Shown here: piece by piece, positions 1 to 4,629 of the stretch
How positions within the stretch are numbered: the stretch's first letter is position 1
How the letters are laid out: every line of letters begins with the position of its first letter
Assembly: GCA_944324205.1 (NCBI GenBank)
Contig: CALUVK010000110.1
Location: forward strand, 1-5,668
DNA length: 5,668 nt
Origin: Candidatus Gastranaerophilales bacterium
GTDB lineage: Bacteria; Cyanobacteriota; Vampirovibrionia; Gastranaerophilales; Gastranaerophilaceae
Reading direction: 5' to 3'
Program-made: the position numbers and the translations under genes
Notes under the pieces: generated by a model
What the model was told of the DNA's origin: nothing
The model's input: only the letters and a program-made list of their open reading frames with translations
Databases searched by the model: none

Positions 1-812
1 TAAAATCCCAGATTTTCACCTACTGCAAAGTAGTAAACAATATTTGCGCCGATACTTGAGTCTGGTACTTTTGAGAGTTTTACACTCTTTACAGCTTCTA
101 CTGCTGCATCAGCAGCATCCGGATTTTGCGTTTGGTTAGCATTAAGTTTGATATTTTGCATAGTTCCGTCTGCTGCAATTTTAAATGAAACAGCTACAGC
201 ATTGTTTGTTTTCAAATATGGTCTCCAATTTTGCTGGATTTGATTGCTTATATCTAAATGTACAGCATTTGAAACATACTGCGGATACTCGCTTTGCATT
301 GCGATTTGCTTAGCTTCTTCTATTTCAATCGTTCTGCAAACTTTATTATTTTGTGAAACTTTATTTTTCAAATGTTTTGAAGCATAAATTCCATTTGCCT
401 GAATATCTTGGCCGTTAAAATATATTTCTGTATTAAAGCTTCCCATTTTTAATTCAGCAGGAAGCGGTTTAAACGGTGCAGTTTTTAATATTGTCTGCAG
501 CGCAGCTTTTTCAAATTCAGCAGATTTTGATGCCACAATAGTATCGTATCCGGTAATTTTTCCGGCTTTATCAATATTTACACTAAAACCGGCTTGATAA
601 TTATTACTTACAGGGTTTTTCCAATTAAGCCGCAAACAATATCCCAAATAATTCAAATAAATATTACTTGCTCTGGAGGTAGCCGCTTCTTCTGGAGACA
701 TTGCTTTTATTGTTGAATAATGAGGCTGACTGTTATCAGCAGCAATCGCAATTGTATATATACCACCTGTAAGTGTCATTGAAGCTAATATTACCGCCAA
801 TATTTTTTTCAT
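1..812 (-). CDS. Exported protein with two tandem TonB C-terminal-like domains (3' end at window edge)
   Basis: The frame is open for 270 codons and runs off the window at the bases TA, which would be either a stop (TAA/TAG) or Tyr; since the second domain is already complete, the stop is probably right at the edge. The start at 812 is chosen because AAAGGA (824-819) lies 6 nt upstream; an in-frame ATG at 827 has a GAGGA too close to it. Residues 1-25 form a Sec signal peptide (MKK, hydrophobic core, AIA-A). Residues about 49-137 and 183-265 each resemble the TonB C-terminal fold: an NWK/NWR segment, a central V(N/S)(I/F)..AG/ADG turn, then a helix and a final strand. The first copy carries TAPFKPLPAE, nearly the TAPFRPLPAD of the TonB protein encoded 23 bp upstream, suggesting duplication from it. 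There is no anchor helix and no proline-rich linker, so it cannot transduce energy as ordinary TonB does. A periplasmic partner or decoy role is inference only. Confidence 0.85.
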   Translation of the reverse strand, partial: MKKILAVILASMTLTGGIYTIAIAADNSQPHYSTIKAMSPEEAATSRASNIYLNYLGYCLRLNWKNPVSNNYQAGFSVNIDKAGKITGYDTIVASKSAEFEKAALQTILKTAPFKPLPAELKMGSFNTEIYFNGQDIQANGIYASKHLKNKVSQNNKVCRTIEIEEAKQIAMQSEYPQYVSNAVHLDISNQIQQNWRPYLKTNNAVAVSFKIAADGTMQNIKLNANQTQNPDAADAAVEAVKSVKLSKVPDSSIGANIVYYFAVGENLGF

Positions 813-818
813 AACAAA

Positions 819-824
819 TCCTTT
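819..824 (-). promoter_or_regulatory. Shine-Dalgarno deciding the start of the tandem TonB_C gene
   Basis: AAAGGA with 6-nt spacing to the ATG at 812 supports that start over the in-frame ATG at 827. The site lies in the 23-bp gap after the TonB gene stop, consistent with co-transcription. Confidence 0.6.
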
Positions 825-835
825 CATTTTCCTCA

Positions 836-2014
836 TTAATACCTTGAAGCATTGAATACGTTGTAATCGAAAGTAAACTGTATATCAATACTCTGCCCCC
901 TAAAGTCTGCAGGAAGCGGTCTGAATGGTGCCGTTAGTTCAACAGCTTTCAATGCTGCCTGATCGGCAGATGGCATGCCGGATGATTTATGCACTCTGCA
1001 AGAGAGTAGACGTCCGTCTTTTGCTATTTTGAACAGAAGAATTACACGCTTGCTTTCGTTGCCTTTCGGCGGATCCCAATTCATTTTAATTCTTCTTTGC
1101 AATTCTCTCATATAAGGCCCGAAATCAGGTTCTCTTAATGCATCAATTCCGGGAGCACCGCCTCCTCCTCCGGGATTGCCGATATTACCGCTTCCTGAAG
1201 AACCGCGGGATAACGGGCTCGCGGAGCCTCCGGATGATGGAGATAGAGAAGGTCTTGGCGCATATGAACTTCCTCTTGATGCGGAAGATGATGCACTAGA
1301 ACCGGACTTAGCTCCGGTTGGTGCGGAAGTTCCTCCGATAGGCCCTGTAGAAAGTGTTTTCCCCGGAGGAGCTGCCTTTGGAGCAGGGGCTCTGAACGGA
1401 GTGGAAGGTTTTGCTACAGGAGCAGGCGCAGAAGTCGGCCTTGCACTCGGTCTTGCAGTCGGCGGTGCCGGTTTTGCAGGCGATGGCTTTGCAGCAGGCT
1501 GAGGTTTTTTCTGAACAGGCTGCTGTGTCTTTTTAGGCTGCGCTTGTTGTTTTACCTGTTTTTTTATCTGCTGTTGCTGCTGTTTTATTAACTTATTAGC
1601 ACTCTTAGCCGCTGCAGACGGTTTTGAAGCTTTTTTAGGAGCCGGAGAAGGCATTGAAACTTTGCGCTTCGGATCGTTAATCCCGCCGCTTCTGGAATTC
1701 ATATCAGAACGATTTTTCGTATTCGGGTCTCTCGGTTGAGCCTCCTTATCAACAAGTACAAATTCTATATCTTTTTTTAACTGTGCCTGCGGTTTTTTAA
1801 ACAAACTTAAATTAATTCCCATCAAAGCCAGTGCAACTGTTATTAGCCATATTAAAAGCACTACTGCCGGATGAAGCGCTGTTGAAATTGCAAACGAACG
1901 CCTTATCGGAATAACCTCAGGTTTGCTTGTTGCAATCGAAGGAAGCTTGTATTCCTTCAAGTCTTTATCCTCATCCTCGTCTAGTATAAAACTGTTTTTA
2001 TTAATTATTGTCAC
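836..2014 (-). CDS. TonB-family energy-transducer-like protein with long low-complexity linker
   Basis: A 392-residue protein with TonB architecture. Residues 1-45 are charged and cytoplasmic (acidic run DEDEDKD at 12-18, basic PIRR near 36-39). A single transmembrane helix spans about 48-70 and is preceded by STALHPA, resembling the His-bearing TonB N-terminal helix. A periplasmic linker of about 220 residues follows: K/Q/P/A-rich with a QQQQQ run at 145-149, then S/G-rich ending in a five-glycine run. The TonB C-terminal domain occupies about 297-387 (YMRELQRRIKMNWDPP, AKDGRLLSCRV, AALKAVELTAPFRPLPAD, FTFDYNVF). Members of the family link an ExbB/ExbD proton motor to outer-membrane receptors or serve other cross-periplasm functions; neither motor genes nor a receptor are in the window. 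E. coli TonB is 239 residues, so this one is long because of the linker. The start is GTG at 2014 (AAGAGAGAA upstream); the next Met is at residue 65, inside the helix, so it cannot be the start. Confidence 0.9.
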   Translation of the reverse strand: MTIINKNSFILDEDEDKDLKEYKLPSIATSKPEVIPIRRSFAISTALHPAVVLLIWLITVALALMGINLSLFKKPQAQLKKDIEFVLVDKEAQPRDPNTKNRSDMNSRSGGINDPKRKVSMPSPAPKKASKPSAAAKSANKLIKQQQQQIKKQVKQQAQPKKTQQPVQKKPQPAAKPSPAKPAPPTARPSARPTSAPAPVAKPSTPFRAPAPKAAPPGKTLSTGPIGGTSAPTGAKSGSSASSSASRGSSYAPRPSLSPSSGGSASPLSRGSSGSGNIGNPGGGGGAPGIDALREPDFGPYMRELQRRIKMNWDPPKGNESKRVILLFKIAKDGRLLSCRVHKSSGMPSADQAALKAVELTAPFRPLPADFRGQSIDIQFTFDYNVFNASRY

Positions 2015-2053
2015 TTTATATTCTCTCTTATATTACTCTTTTAGAATAATAAA

Positions 2054-2082
2054 ATCATATGAAATTTAAATTATCCTGCTTA
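2054..2082 (-). promoter_or_regulatory. Weak candidate promoter before the TonB gene
   Basis: TATGAT (2059-2054) lies 40 bp before the GTG start, but the hexamer 17 bp upstream (TAAGCA) matches the -35 consensus at only three positions. The 68-bp gap holds no terminator hairpin, so read-through from the VirB10-like gene is at least as likely. Confidence 0.25.
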
Positions 2083-2832
2083 CTAATTTTCGTAACTATA
2101 GCTTTCTGCAGAAACCGTAATCGGCTGGGTCAGTAAAAGCTCTATTGTAGCATTGGCAGGGATTTCAACATCATCACCCTTATCCCATACAGATTTTATT
2201 AAACCGCCTCCTGCACCGACAGCCGTACCTAAAGCAGCGCCTCTTCCGACATTACCACCCGCAAGAGCGCCGAATACTACACCGGAGAGAGCACCAGCAG
2301 CGCTACCTGCTGCCAAATCTTTAGCATATTCTTTTGTAACATCTAATTTTGTTCCGCCGACAAGAACTCCTGATGAATCGTCTGTTTTAATTACTGCAGA
2401 AATAGGAATTTGAGTACCGTATGGAGTATAAATTTGCGTAAATCTTACGCTTAATTTTCCGTTCATACTTCCTCTTTTAGCCTTAGATGCTTCAATGACT
2501 GTCCCTGTAATATTGCTTCCTGCAGGAGCTATAAGCTTGTTATTATAATAAAAATCCGAACCTAAAAGCATACTTACACTTTGTCCTGCACTAACAGAAG
2601 CTGAAGATAGAGGACTCGTAAGTGTTGCAGGAATAGAAGTTCCGGCCGGCACCATTACAACACTTCCCTGTAGGGGCTGGCTTGTGCTGTATTGCATTGG
2701 CTGCTGTACATAATTACTATTGTATACGGGCTGAACTTGAGGCTGTTCAAAAGAATAATTAGATGCTGCAAATACTGTATCAAAAGTGCATAAAGCCAGT
2801 AACATAACTATTGCCATTATTTTTTTGTTCAT
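2083..2832 (-). CDS. Secreted VirB10/TrbI-like domain protein with glycine zipper
   Basis: A 249-residue protein. The frame extends upstream to 2946, but the start at 2832 is chosen because a strong AGGAGGGGG (2848-2840) lies 7 nt before it and the protein then begins with a clear signal peptide (MNKKIMAIVMLLALCTFDTVFA, cleavage about 22-23). Residues 25-55 are rich in Q, P, Y and N. Residues about 60-150 resemble the beta-rich core of VirB10/TrbI proteins: VPAGTSIPATL, a DFYYNNKLIAPAGSNITGTV strand-turn-strand, then an R..GKLSVRF segment and TPYGTQIPI. Residues 172-212 form a Gly/Ala zipper (AAGSAAGALSG, GALAGGNVG, ALGTAVGAGGG), and residues 222-240 (EIPANATIELLLTQPITV) match the closing strand of that fold. 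True VirB10 has an inner-membrane anchor and type IV secretion neighbours; here there is neither, so a stand-alone periplasmic or outer-membrane-associated envelope role is inferred. It is the first gene of the probable operon with the two TonB-domain genes. Confidence 0.82.
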   Translation of the reverse strand: MNKKIMAIVMLLALCTFDTVFAASNYSFEQPQVQPVYNSNYVQQPMQYSTSQPLQGSVVMVPAGTSIPATLTSPLSSASVSAGQSVSMLLGSDFYYNNKLIAPAGSNITGTVIEASKAKRGSMNGKLSVRFTQIYTPYGTQIPISAVIKTDDSSGVLVGGTKLDVTKEYAKDLAAGSAAGALSGVVFGALAGGNVGRGAALGTAVGAGGGLIKSVWDKGDDVEIPANATIELLLTQPITVSAESYSYEN

Positions 2833-2839
2833 ATAAAGT

Positions 2840-2848
2840 CCCCCTCCT
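2840..2848 (-). promoter_or_regulatory. Strong Shine-Dalgarno setting the VirB10-like gene start
   Basis: AGGAGGGGG with a 7-nt spacer to the ATG at 2832 is the best ribosome binding site in the window. It makes the longer reading from 2946 very unlikely. Confidence 0.8.
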
Positions 2849-2855
2849 ATATAAC

Positions 2856-2883
2856 ATTTTATTATTAAACCCGATTTTGTCAA
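2856..2883 (-). promoter_or_regulatory. Candidate sigma70-type promoter of the envelope operon
   Basis: TTGACA (2883-2878, perfect consensus) and TAAAAT (2861-2856, five of six) are separated by 16 bp. The start point would fall near 2849, immediately before the Shine-Dalgarno, giving an unusually short leader of about 17 nt. A second TATGAT at 2920-2915 lacks a good -35 partner. The promoter lies inside the spurious N-terminal extension of the downstream frame, which argues further for the 2832 start. Confidence 0.5.
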
Positions 2884-3007
2884 TTGAAGACAACGGAAAT
2901 TGGACTTTTTACTTATCATATTTTGACATTTTTCTTCAATAGTCACTATTTTACTATGACCTTTGCTGCATTTGTAGTTTTCTGCTTTCGCTTCAAATAA
3001 ATAATAA

Positions 3008-3029
3008 GGCAGACTTTAGTCTACCCTAC
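3008..3029. repeat. Short palindrome, AGACT-TT-AGTCT core
   Basis: A perfect 5-bp inverted repeat around TT (3011-3022) lies inside GGC..ACCCTAC. The form resembles widely dispersed bacterial palindromes of the type GG-TGGACTxxAGTCCA-CCCTAC. Membership in a dispersed family is recalled pattern knowledge and cannot be tested within this window. Confidence 0.45.
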
Positions 3030-3039
3030 TATTCCATAT

Positions 3040-3062
3040 TTGTTGGGTTTTCCCTAATCTAC
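3040..3062. repeat. TTGTTGGGTTTT..CTAC palindromic element, copy 1
   Basis: Matches the element at 3678-3700 at 19 of 23 positions. GGG and CCC around a TTTT loop form a small hairpin. It abuts the first 74-bp repeat, sharing the last base. Confidence 0.55.
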
Positions 3063-3135
3063 CGTTATTCAGAGGCTCGGGAAAGGGGAATTAAAACGTG
3101 AAAGGAATAATTTGTTCCGAGAGCCGAAGAATCTC
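3062..3135. repeat. 74-bp direct repeat, copy 1
   Basis: Identical to 3432-3505 except for one base (T at 3116 against C at 3486). The unit begins CCGTTATTCAGAGGCTCGGGA and ends CCGAGAGCCGAAGAATCTC. CTCGGGA pairs with TTCCGAG, extended by GG/CC past a 2-nt bulge and by an outer ATTC/GAAT pair, leaving a long A-rich loop. In this copy the changed base still pairs, as G-U. Confidence 0.9.
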
Positions 3136-3178
3136 TGTGGGTAGTGAGTAGTGAATAGGAATTGAGTTAATAAGTTAA
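3129..3178. repeat. Diverged direct repeat, copy 1 (partner at 3251-3301)
   Basis: Both copies begin GAATCTCT, continue with GTAGTGA-type TAGTGAnTAG units and end ATTGAGTTAATAAGTTAA, with a few substitutions and a one-base length change. The start overlaps the end of the 74-bp repeat, so the GAATCTC end of two different hairpin elements is followed by the same flanking sequence. This suggests one duplication about 122 bp apart. Confidence 0.65.
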
Positions 3179-3189
3179 TAGGTTAATAT
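3166..3189. repeat. Three tandem octamers GTTAATAN
   Basis: GTTAATAA, GTTAATAG and GTTAATAT follow each other without gaps. The second diverged copy of the surrounding repeat has only about one and a half units, so the array has varied in length. Confidence 0.55.
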
Positions 3190-3190
3190 A

Positions 3191-3205
3191 ACCAGCTTGT
3201 AAGTA
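3191..3205. repeat. ACCAGCTTGkAAGTA short repeat, copy 1 (partner 3610-3624)
   Basis: Matches 3610-3624 at 14 of 15 bases. Each copy lies beside a CAT..CAG palindromic element (before 3221-3257 and after 3536-3606), suggesting it belongs to the flank of a larger dispersed unit. Confidence 0.4.
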
Positions 3206-3220
3206 TACTGCCAGTCATGC

Positions 3221-3257
3221 TGTCATTCAGAAGGAGCGATAGCGACTGATGAATCTC
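3221..3257. repeat. CATTCAG..CTGATGAATCTC palindromic element
   Basis: CATTCAG pairs with CTGATG with one bulged T, enclosing AGCGATAGCGA. The GAATCTC tail is the same as in the 74-bp repeat, and ATTCAGA near its start is also shared. This resembles the very common GTCATTCTGAG..GAAGAATCTC intergenic repeats of many bacteria, which behave like REP elements. Confidence 0.5.
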
Positions 3258-3301
3258 TTGGAGTAGTGAATAGTGATTAGTGGATTGAGTTAATAAGTTA
3301 A
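3251..3301. repeat. Diverged direct repeat, copy 2 (partner at 3129-3178)
   Basis: Second copy of the GAATCTC..GTTAATAAGTTAA segment described at 3129-3178. It follows the 3221-3257 hairpin exactly as copy 1 follows the 74-bp hairpin. Confidence 0.65.
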
Positions 3302-3317
3302 CAAGAGAGAACCTTCG

Positions 3318-3360
3318 GGCGGGTGGGGTGTGAACTGCCAGGAGGGGATTTACTCCCGCC
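3318..3360. repeat. GC-rich inverted repeat GGCGGG/CCCGCC
   Basis: GGCGGG (3318-3323) can pair with CCCGCC (3355-3360), with an inner GGGGA/TCCC alternative. This patch is the most GC-rich part of the intergenic region and differs sharply from its AT-rich surroundings, consistent with an inserted fragment. Confidence 0.4.
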
Positions 3361-3431
3361 ACCCTCTGGATGATAGTTTGTTTGAAGGTGATGAGGGGCT
3401 GCAGGTTGAGAGACGAGATTTCCCAACTCTC

Positions 3432-3505
3432 CCGTTATTCAGAGGCTCGGGAAAGGGGAATTAAAACGTGAAAGGAATAATTTGTCCCGAGAGCCGAAGA
3501 ATCTC
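3432..3505. repeat. 74-bp direct repeat, copy 2
   Basis: Same unit as 3062-3135 with one substitution. In this copy CTCGGGA pairs perfectly with TCCCGAG. The copies are 370 bp apart in direct orientation and enclose 296 bp, so recombination between them could remove or amplify the interval. Confidence 0.9.
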
Positions 3506-3532
3506 GTGAAAATATCACTTTTCAACATACCT

Positions 3533-3607
3533 GTCATGCTGAACAAGCCGGTGAATGTGAATTTTAAATATAAAGTTTTATATTAATCTGAGGCGCGTTT
3601 CAGCATC
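3533..3607. repeat. GTCATGCTGAA..TTCAGCATC element with AT-rich interior
   Basis: ATGCTGAA (3536-3543) and TTCAGCAT (3599-3606) are perfect 8-bp inverted arms. The usual dispersed form of this hairpin, as I recall it, has only a few bases between the arms; here 55 bp intervene. They contain their own palindrome, AATATAAA-GT-TTTATATT (3567-3584), suggesting a nested insertion. Confidence 0.5.
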
Positions 3608-3609
3608 TT

Positions 3610-3624
3610 ACCAGCTTGGAAGTA
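3610..3624. repeat. ACCAGCTTGkAAGTA short repeat, copy 2
   Basis: Partner of 3191-3205, 14 of 15 bases identical, immediately after the TTCAGCATCTT arm. Confidence 0.4.
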
Positions 3625-3677
3625 ACAATTAAAACGTTGATAAGATTCTGACAGCTCGAAAATCAGGGTATAAGCTG

Positions 3678-3700
3678 TTGTTGGGTTTTACTCAACCTAC
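3678..3700. repeat. TTGTTGGGTTTT..CTAC palindromic element, copy 2
   Basis: GTTGGGT pairs with ACTCAAC (one G-T pair) around a TTT loop. It resembles the GTTGGGTTTCGCTCAACC-type repeats dispersed in many bacterial genomes. Together with the copy at 3040-3062 it brackets the whole repeat mosaic in the same orientation. Confidence 0.6.
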
Positions 3701-3828
3701 GAATTTAAATTCCCCCAAGATTTTTGGTGCGATTCTGACTGCACATTGTAGTTTTTATAGTGTTGCGGTTGCTTCTTGAATTCATCCAGTAACAAATATT
3801 AAGAAATGTAAAATCGAATTTTTCAAGC

Positions 3829-3834
3829 TATACT
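3829..3834 (+). promoter_or_regulatory. Possible -10 box for the repeat-protein gene
   Basis: TATACT is identical to the -10 proposed for the next gene, but no -35 hexamer better than three of six lies at 16-19 bp. If used, the leader would be about 105 nt and very AT-rich. Confidence 0.3.
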
Positions 3835-3945
3835 TGAATAAGAGAGTTTTAACGAAAAATTTTTTCTCAAAAAATAGCAATTTTTAATTAAATAATTACT
3901 TAATTAATGTATAGGGAATAGTTAAGTTAAAAGAGGATTAAAATT

Positions 3946-4467
3946 ATGAGAAAAACAAATTATTTAGCAACACTTTTATTAGTATTAAGTTTAGGTATTA
4001 CTTCAACAGCATTTGCAGCAACCGCAGAAGATAATGAATTCTATTTAAACGAAATGTATCCGACATTTTCACTTGTCTTAACTTATGATGAGTATGTTGA
4101 TTCAGAAATAGCCGGTGACAAAGTGATGGCAGTAGATTATGTAGCGGAAGCAGATATGCTTACAAATTACATGGAAGGCTATTCCTTCAATGAAAATGTA
4201 GTTGAGAATGAAAAGACAGATATAGCAACTGCCGGTGACTATTTAGCAGAAGCAGACATGCTTACAAATTATATGGAGGGATGTTCATTAAGTGACAGTG
4301 AAGAAAGCTTAAAACTTGCGGAAAAAACTCTGGTAGTAGACTATGTGGCAGAAGCAGATATGCTTGATAATTATATGATAGGCGGTAATACAGCTAATAC
4401 AAATAATTCTGCACTTGATAAAATTGCCGGAATCTTAAATTTGAGCTTTTTAAAAAGATTGATATAA
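3946..4467 (+). CDS. Exported acidic protein with three 34-residue-period DYxAEADMLxNYM repeats
   Basis: A 173-residue protein of no family I recognise. The ATG at 3946 has AAGAGGA (3931-3937) 8 nt upstream. Residues 1-24 are a signal peptide (MRK, hydrophobic core, AFA-A). The mature part is rich in D and E. The motif [VG]DY[VL]AEADML[TD]NYM[EI]G occurs at residues 63-78, 97-112 and 131-146, an exact spacing of 34 each time; between motifs the sequence is unrelated. Comparing the repeats codon by codon, most DNA differences are silent, so the motif appears kept by selection. Residues 156-173 form a hydrophobic and basic tail (KIAGILNLSFLKRLI) that could be an amphipathic helix. Tandem TAA TAA stops are followed by a strong terminator, so it is probably a single-gene unit. 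Function is unknown; an envelope-exposed binding or structural role is inference only. Confidence 0.85.
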   Translation: MRKTNYLATLLLVLSLGITSTAFAATAEDNEFYLNEMYPTFSLVLTYDEYVDSEIAGDKVMAVDYVAEADMLTNYMEGYSFNENVVENEKTDIATAGDYLAEADMLTNYMEGCSLSDSEESLKLAEKTLVVDYVAEADMLDNYMIGGNTANTNNSALDKIAGILNLSFLKRLI

Positions 4468-4492
4468 TAATTGTTTTAATCAAAGAATAAAG

Positions 4493-4542
4493 TTTATTGA
4501 AAAATGCGCTGCAGATATTTCTGCAGCGCATTTTTCAATAAA
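4493..4542. terminator. 22-bp perfect hairpin terminator
   Basis: Positions 4493-4514 and 4521-4542 are exact reverse complements around a 6-nt ATATTT loop. The GC-rich core GCGCTGCAG/CTGCAGCGC is followed by ATTTTTC, giving a T-run on both strands. It ends the unit of the repeat-protein gene, 25 bp after its stop. Confidence 0.9.
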
Positions 4543-4555
4543 TGTACTGGTTATG

Positions 4556-4584
4556 TTGCAATTAAATATGAAATTTAGTATACT
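4556..4584 (+). promoter_or_regulatory. Sigma70-type promoter of the adhesin-E-like gene
   Basis: TTGCAA (4556-4561) and TATACT (4579-4584) are separated by an ideal 17 bp, just after the upstream terminator. The predicted leader is about 38-40 nt, AT-rich, up to the ATG at 4630. Confidence 0.6.
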
Positions 4585-4616
4585 ACATGTGTTAATTATT
4601 TAATTATTTAATGAAT

Positions 4617-4623
4617 GAGAGGA
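4617..4623 (+). promoter_or_regulatory. Shine-Dalgarno setting the adhesin-E-like start
   Basis: GAGAGGA lies 6 nt before the ATG at 4630. It overlaps the alternative in-frame ATG at 4615, which has no ribosome binding site of its own. Confidence 0.7.
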
Positions 4624-4629
4624 AATTTT

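Larger units (their letters stand above)
2884..3945. other. Gene-free region of about 1 kb, rich in repeats
   Basis: No open frame here has a plausible start, ribosome binding site and protein-like composition together. The flank 2884-3007 is AT-rich upstream sequence of the leftward operon. Positions 3008-3700 are densely packed with imperfect palindromes and direct repeats (listed separately) and are visibly more GC-rich in patches (for example 3311-3365). Positions 3701-3945 are again AT-rich and hold the leader of the rightward repeat-protein gene. The genes on either side diverge from this region, so it also holds the promoters of both. Confidence 0.8.

Noticed and set aside
1176..1502. 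Plus-strand open frame of 108 codons
   Set aside because: It is the antisense shadow of the TonB linker; its composition (G, A, E, P, D) simply mirrors the low-complexity coding on the other strand, and it has no ribosome binding site.
2153..2413. Plus-strand open frame of 86 codons
   Set aside because: Antisense to the glycine zipper of the VirB10-like gene; Pro/Ala-rich by mirroring Gly/Ala codons, with no supporting start signals.
2833..2946. 38-residue N-terminal extension of the VirB10-like protein
   Set aside because: It would bury the signal peptide, contains the promoter and the strong Shine-Dalgarno for the internal start, and is not protein-like.
2923..2952. Plus-strand TTGACA with TATTTT 18 bp downstream, a possible promoter into the repeat region
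   Set aside because: The -10 is poor and no gene follows within about 1 kb; chance matches are expected in sequence this AT-rich.
3333..3474. Short plus-strand open stretch through the GC-rich patch and second 74-bp repeat
   Set aside because: About 47 codons with no start codon supported by a ribosome binding site; it runs through repeat sequence and shows no recognisable domain.
3062..3505. CRISPR array
   Set aside because: Only two long repeats 370 bp apart, with no regular spacer length and no cas genes; the units are hairpin-type dispersed repeats.
3843..3890. AT-rich GAAAAATTTTTTC near-palindrome in the leader of the repeat-protein gene, considered as an attenuator
   Set aside because: No GC-rich stem and no defined loop; A/T runs in AT-rich DNA explain it.
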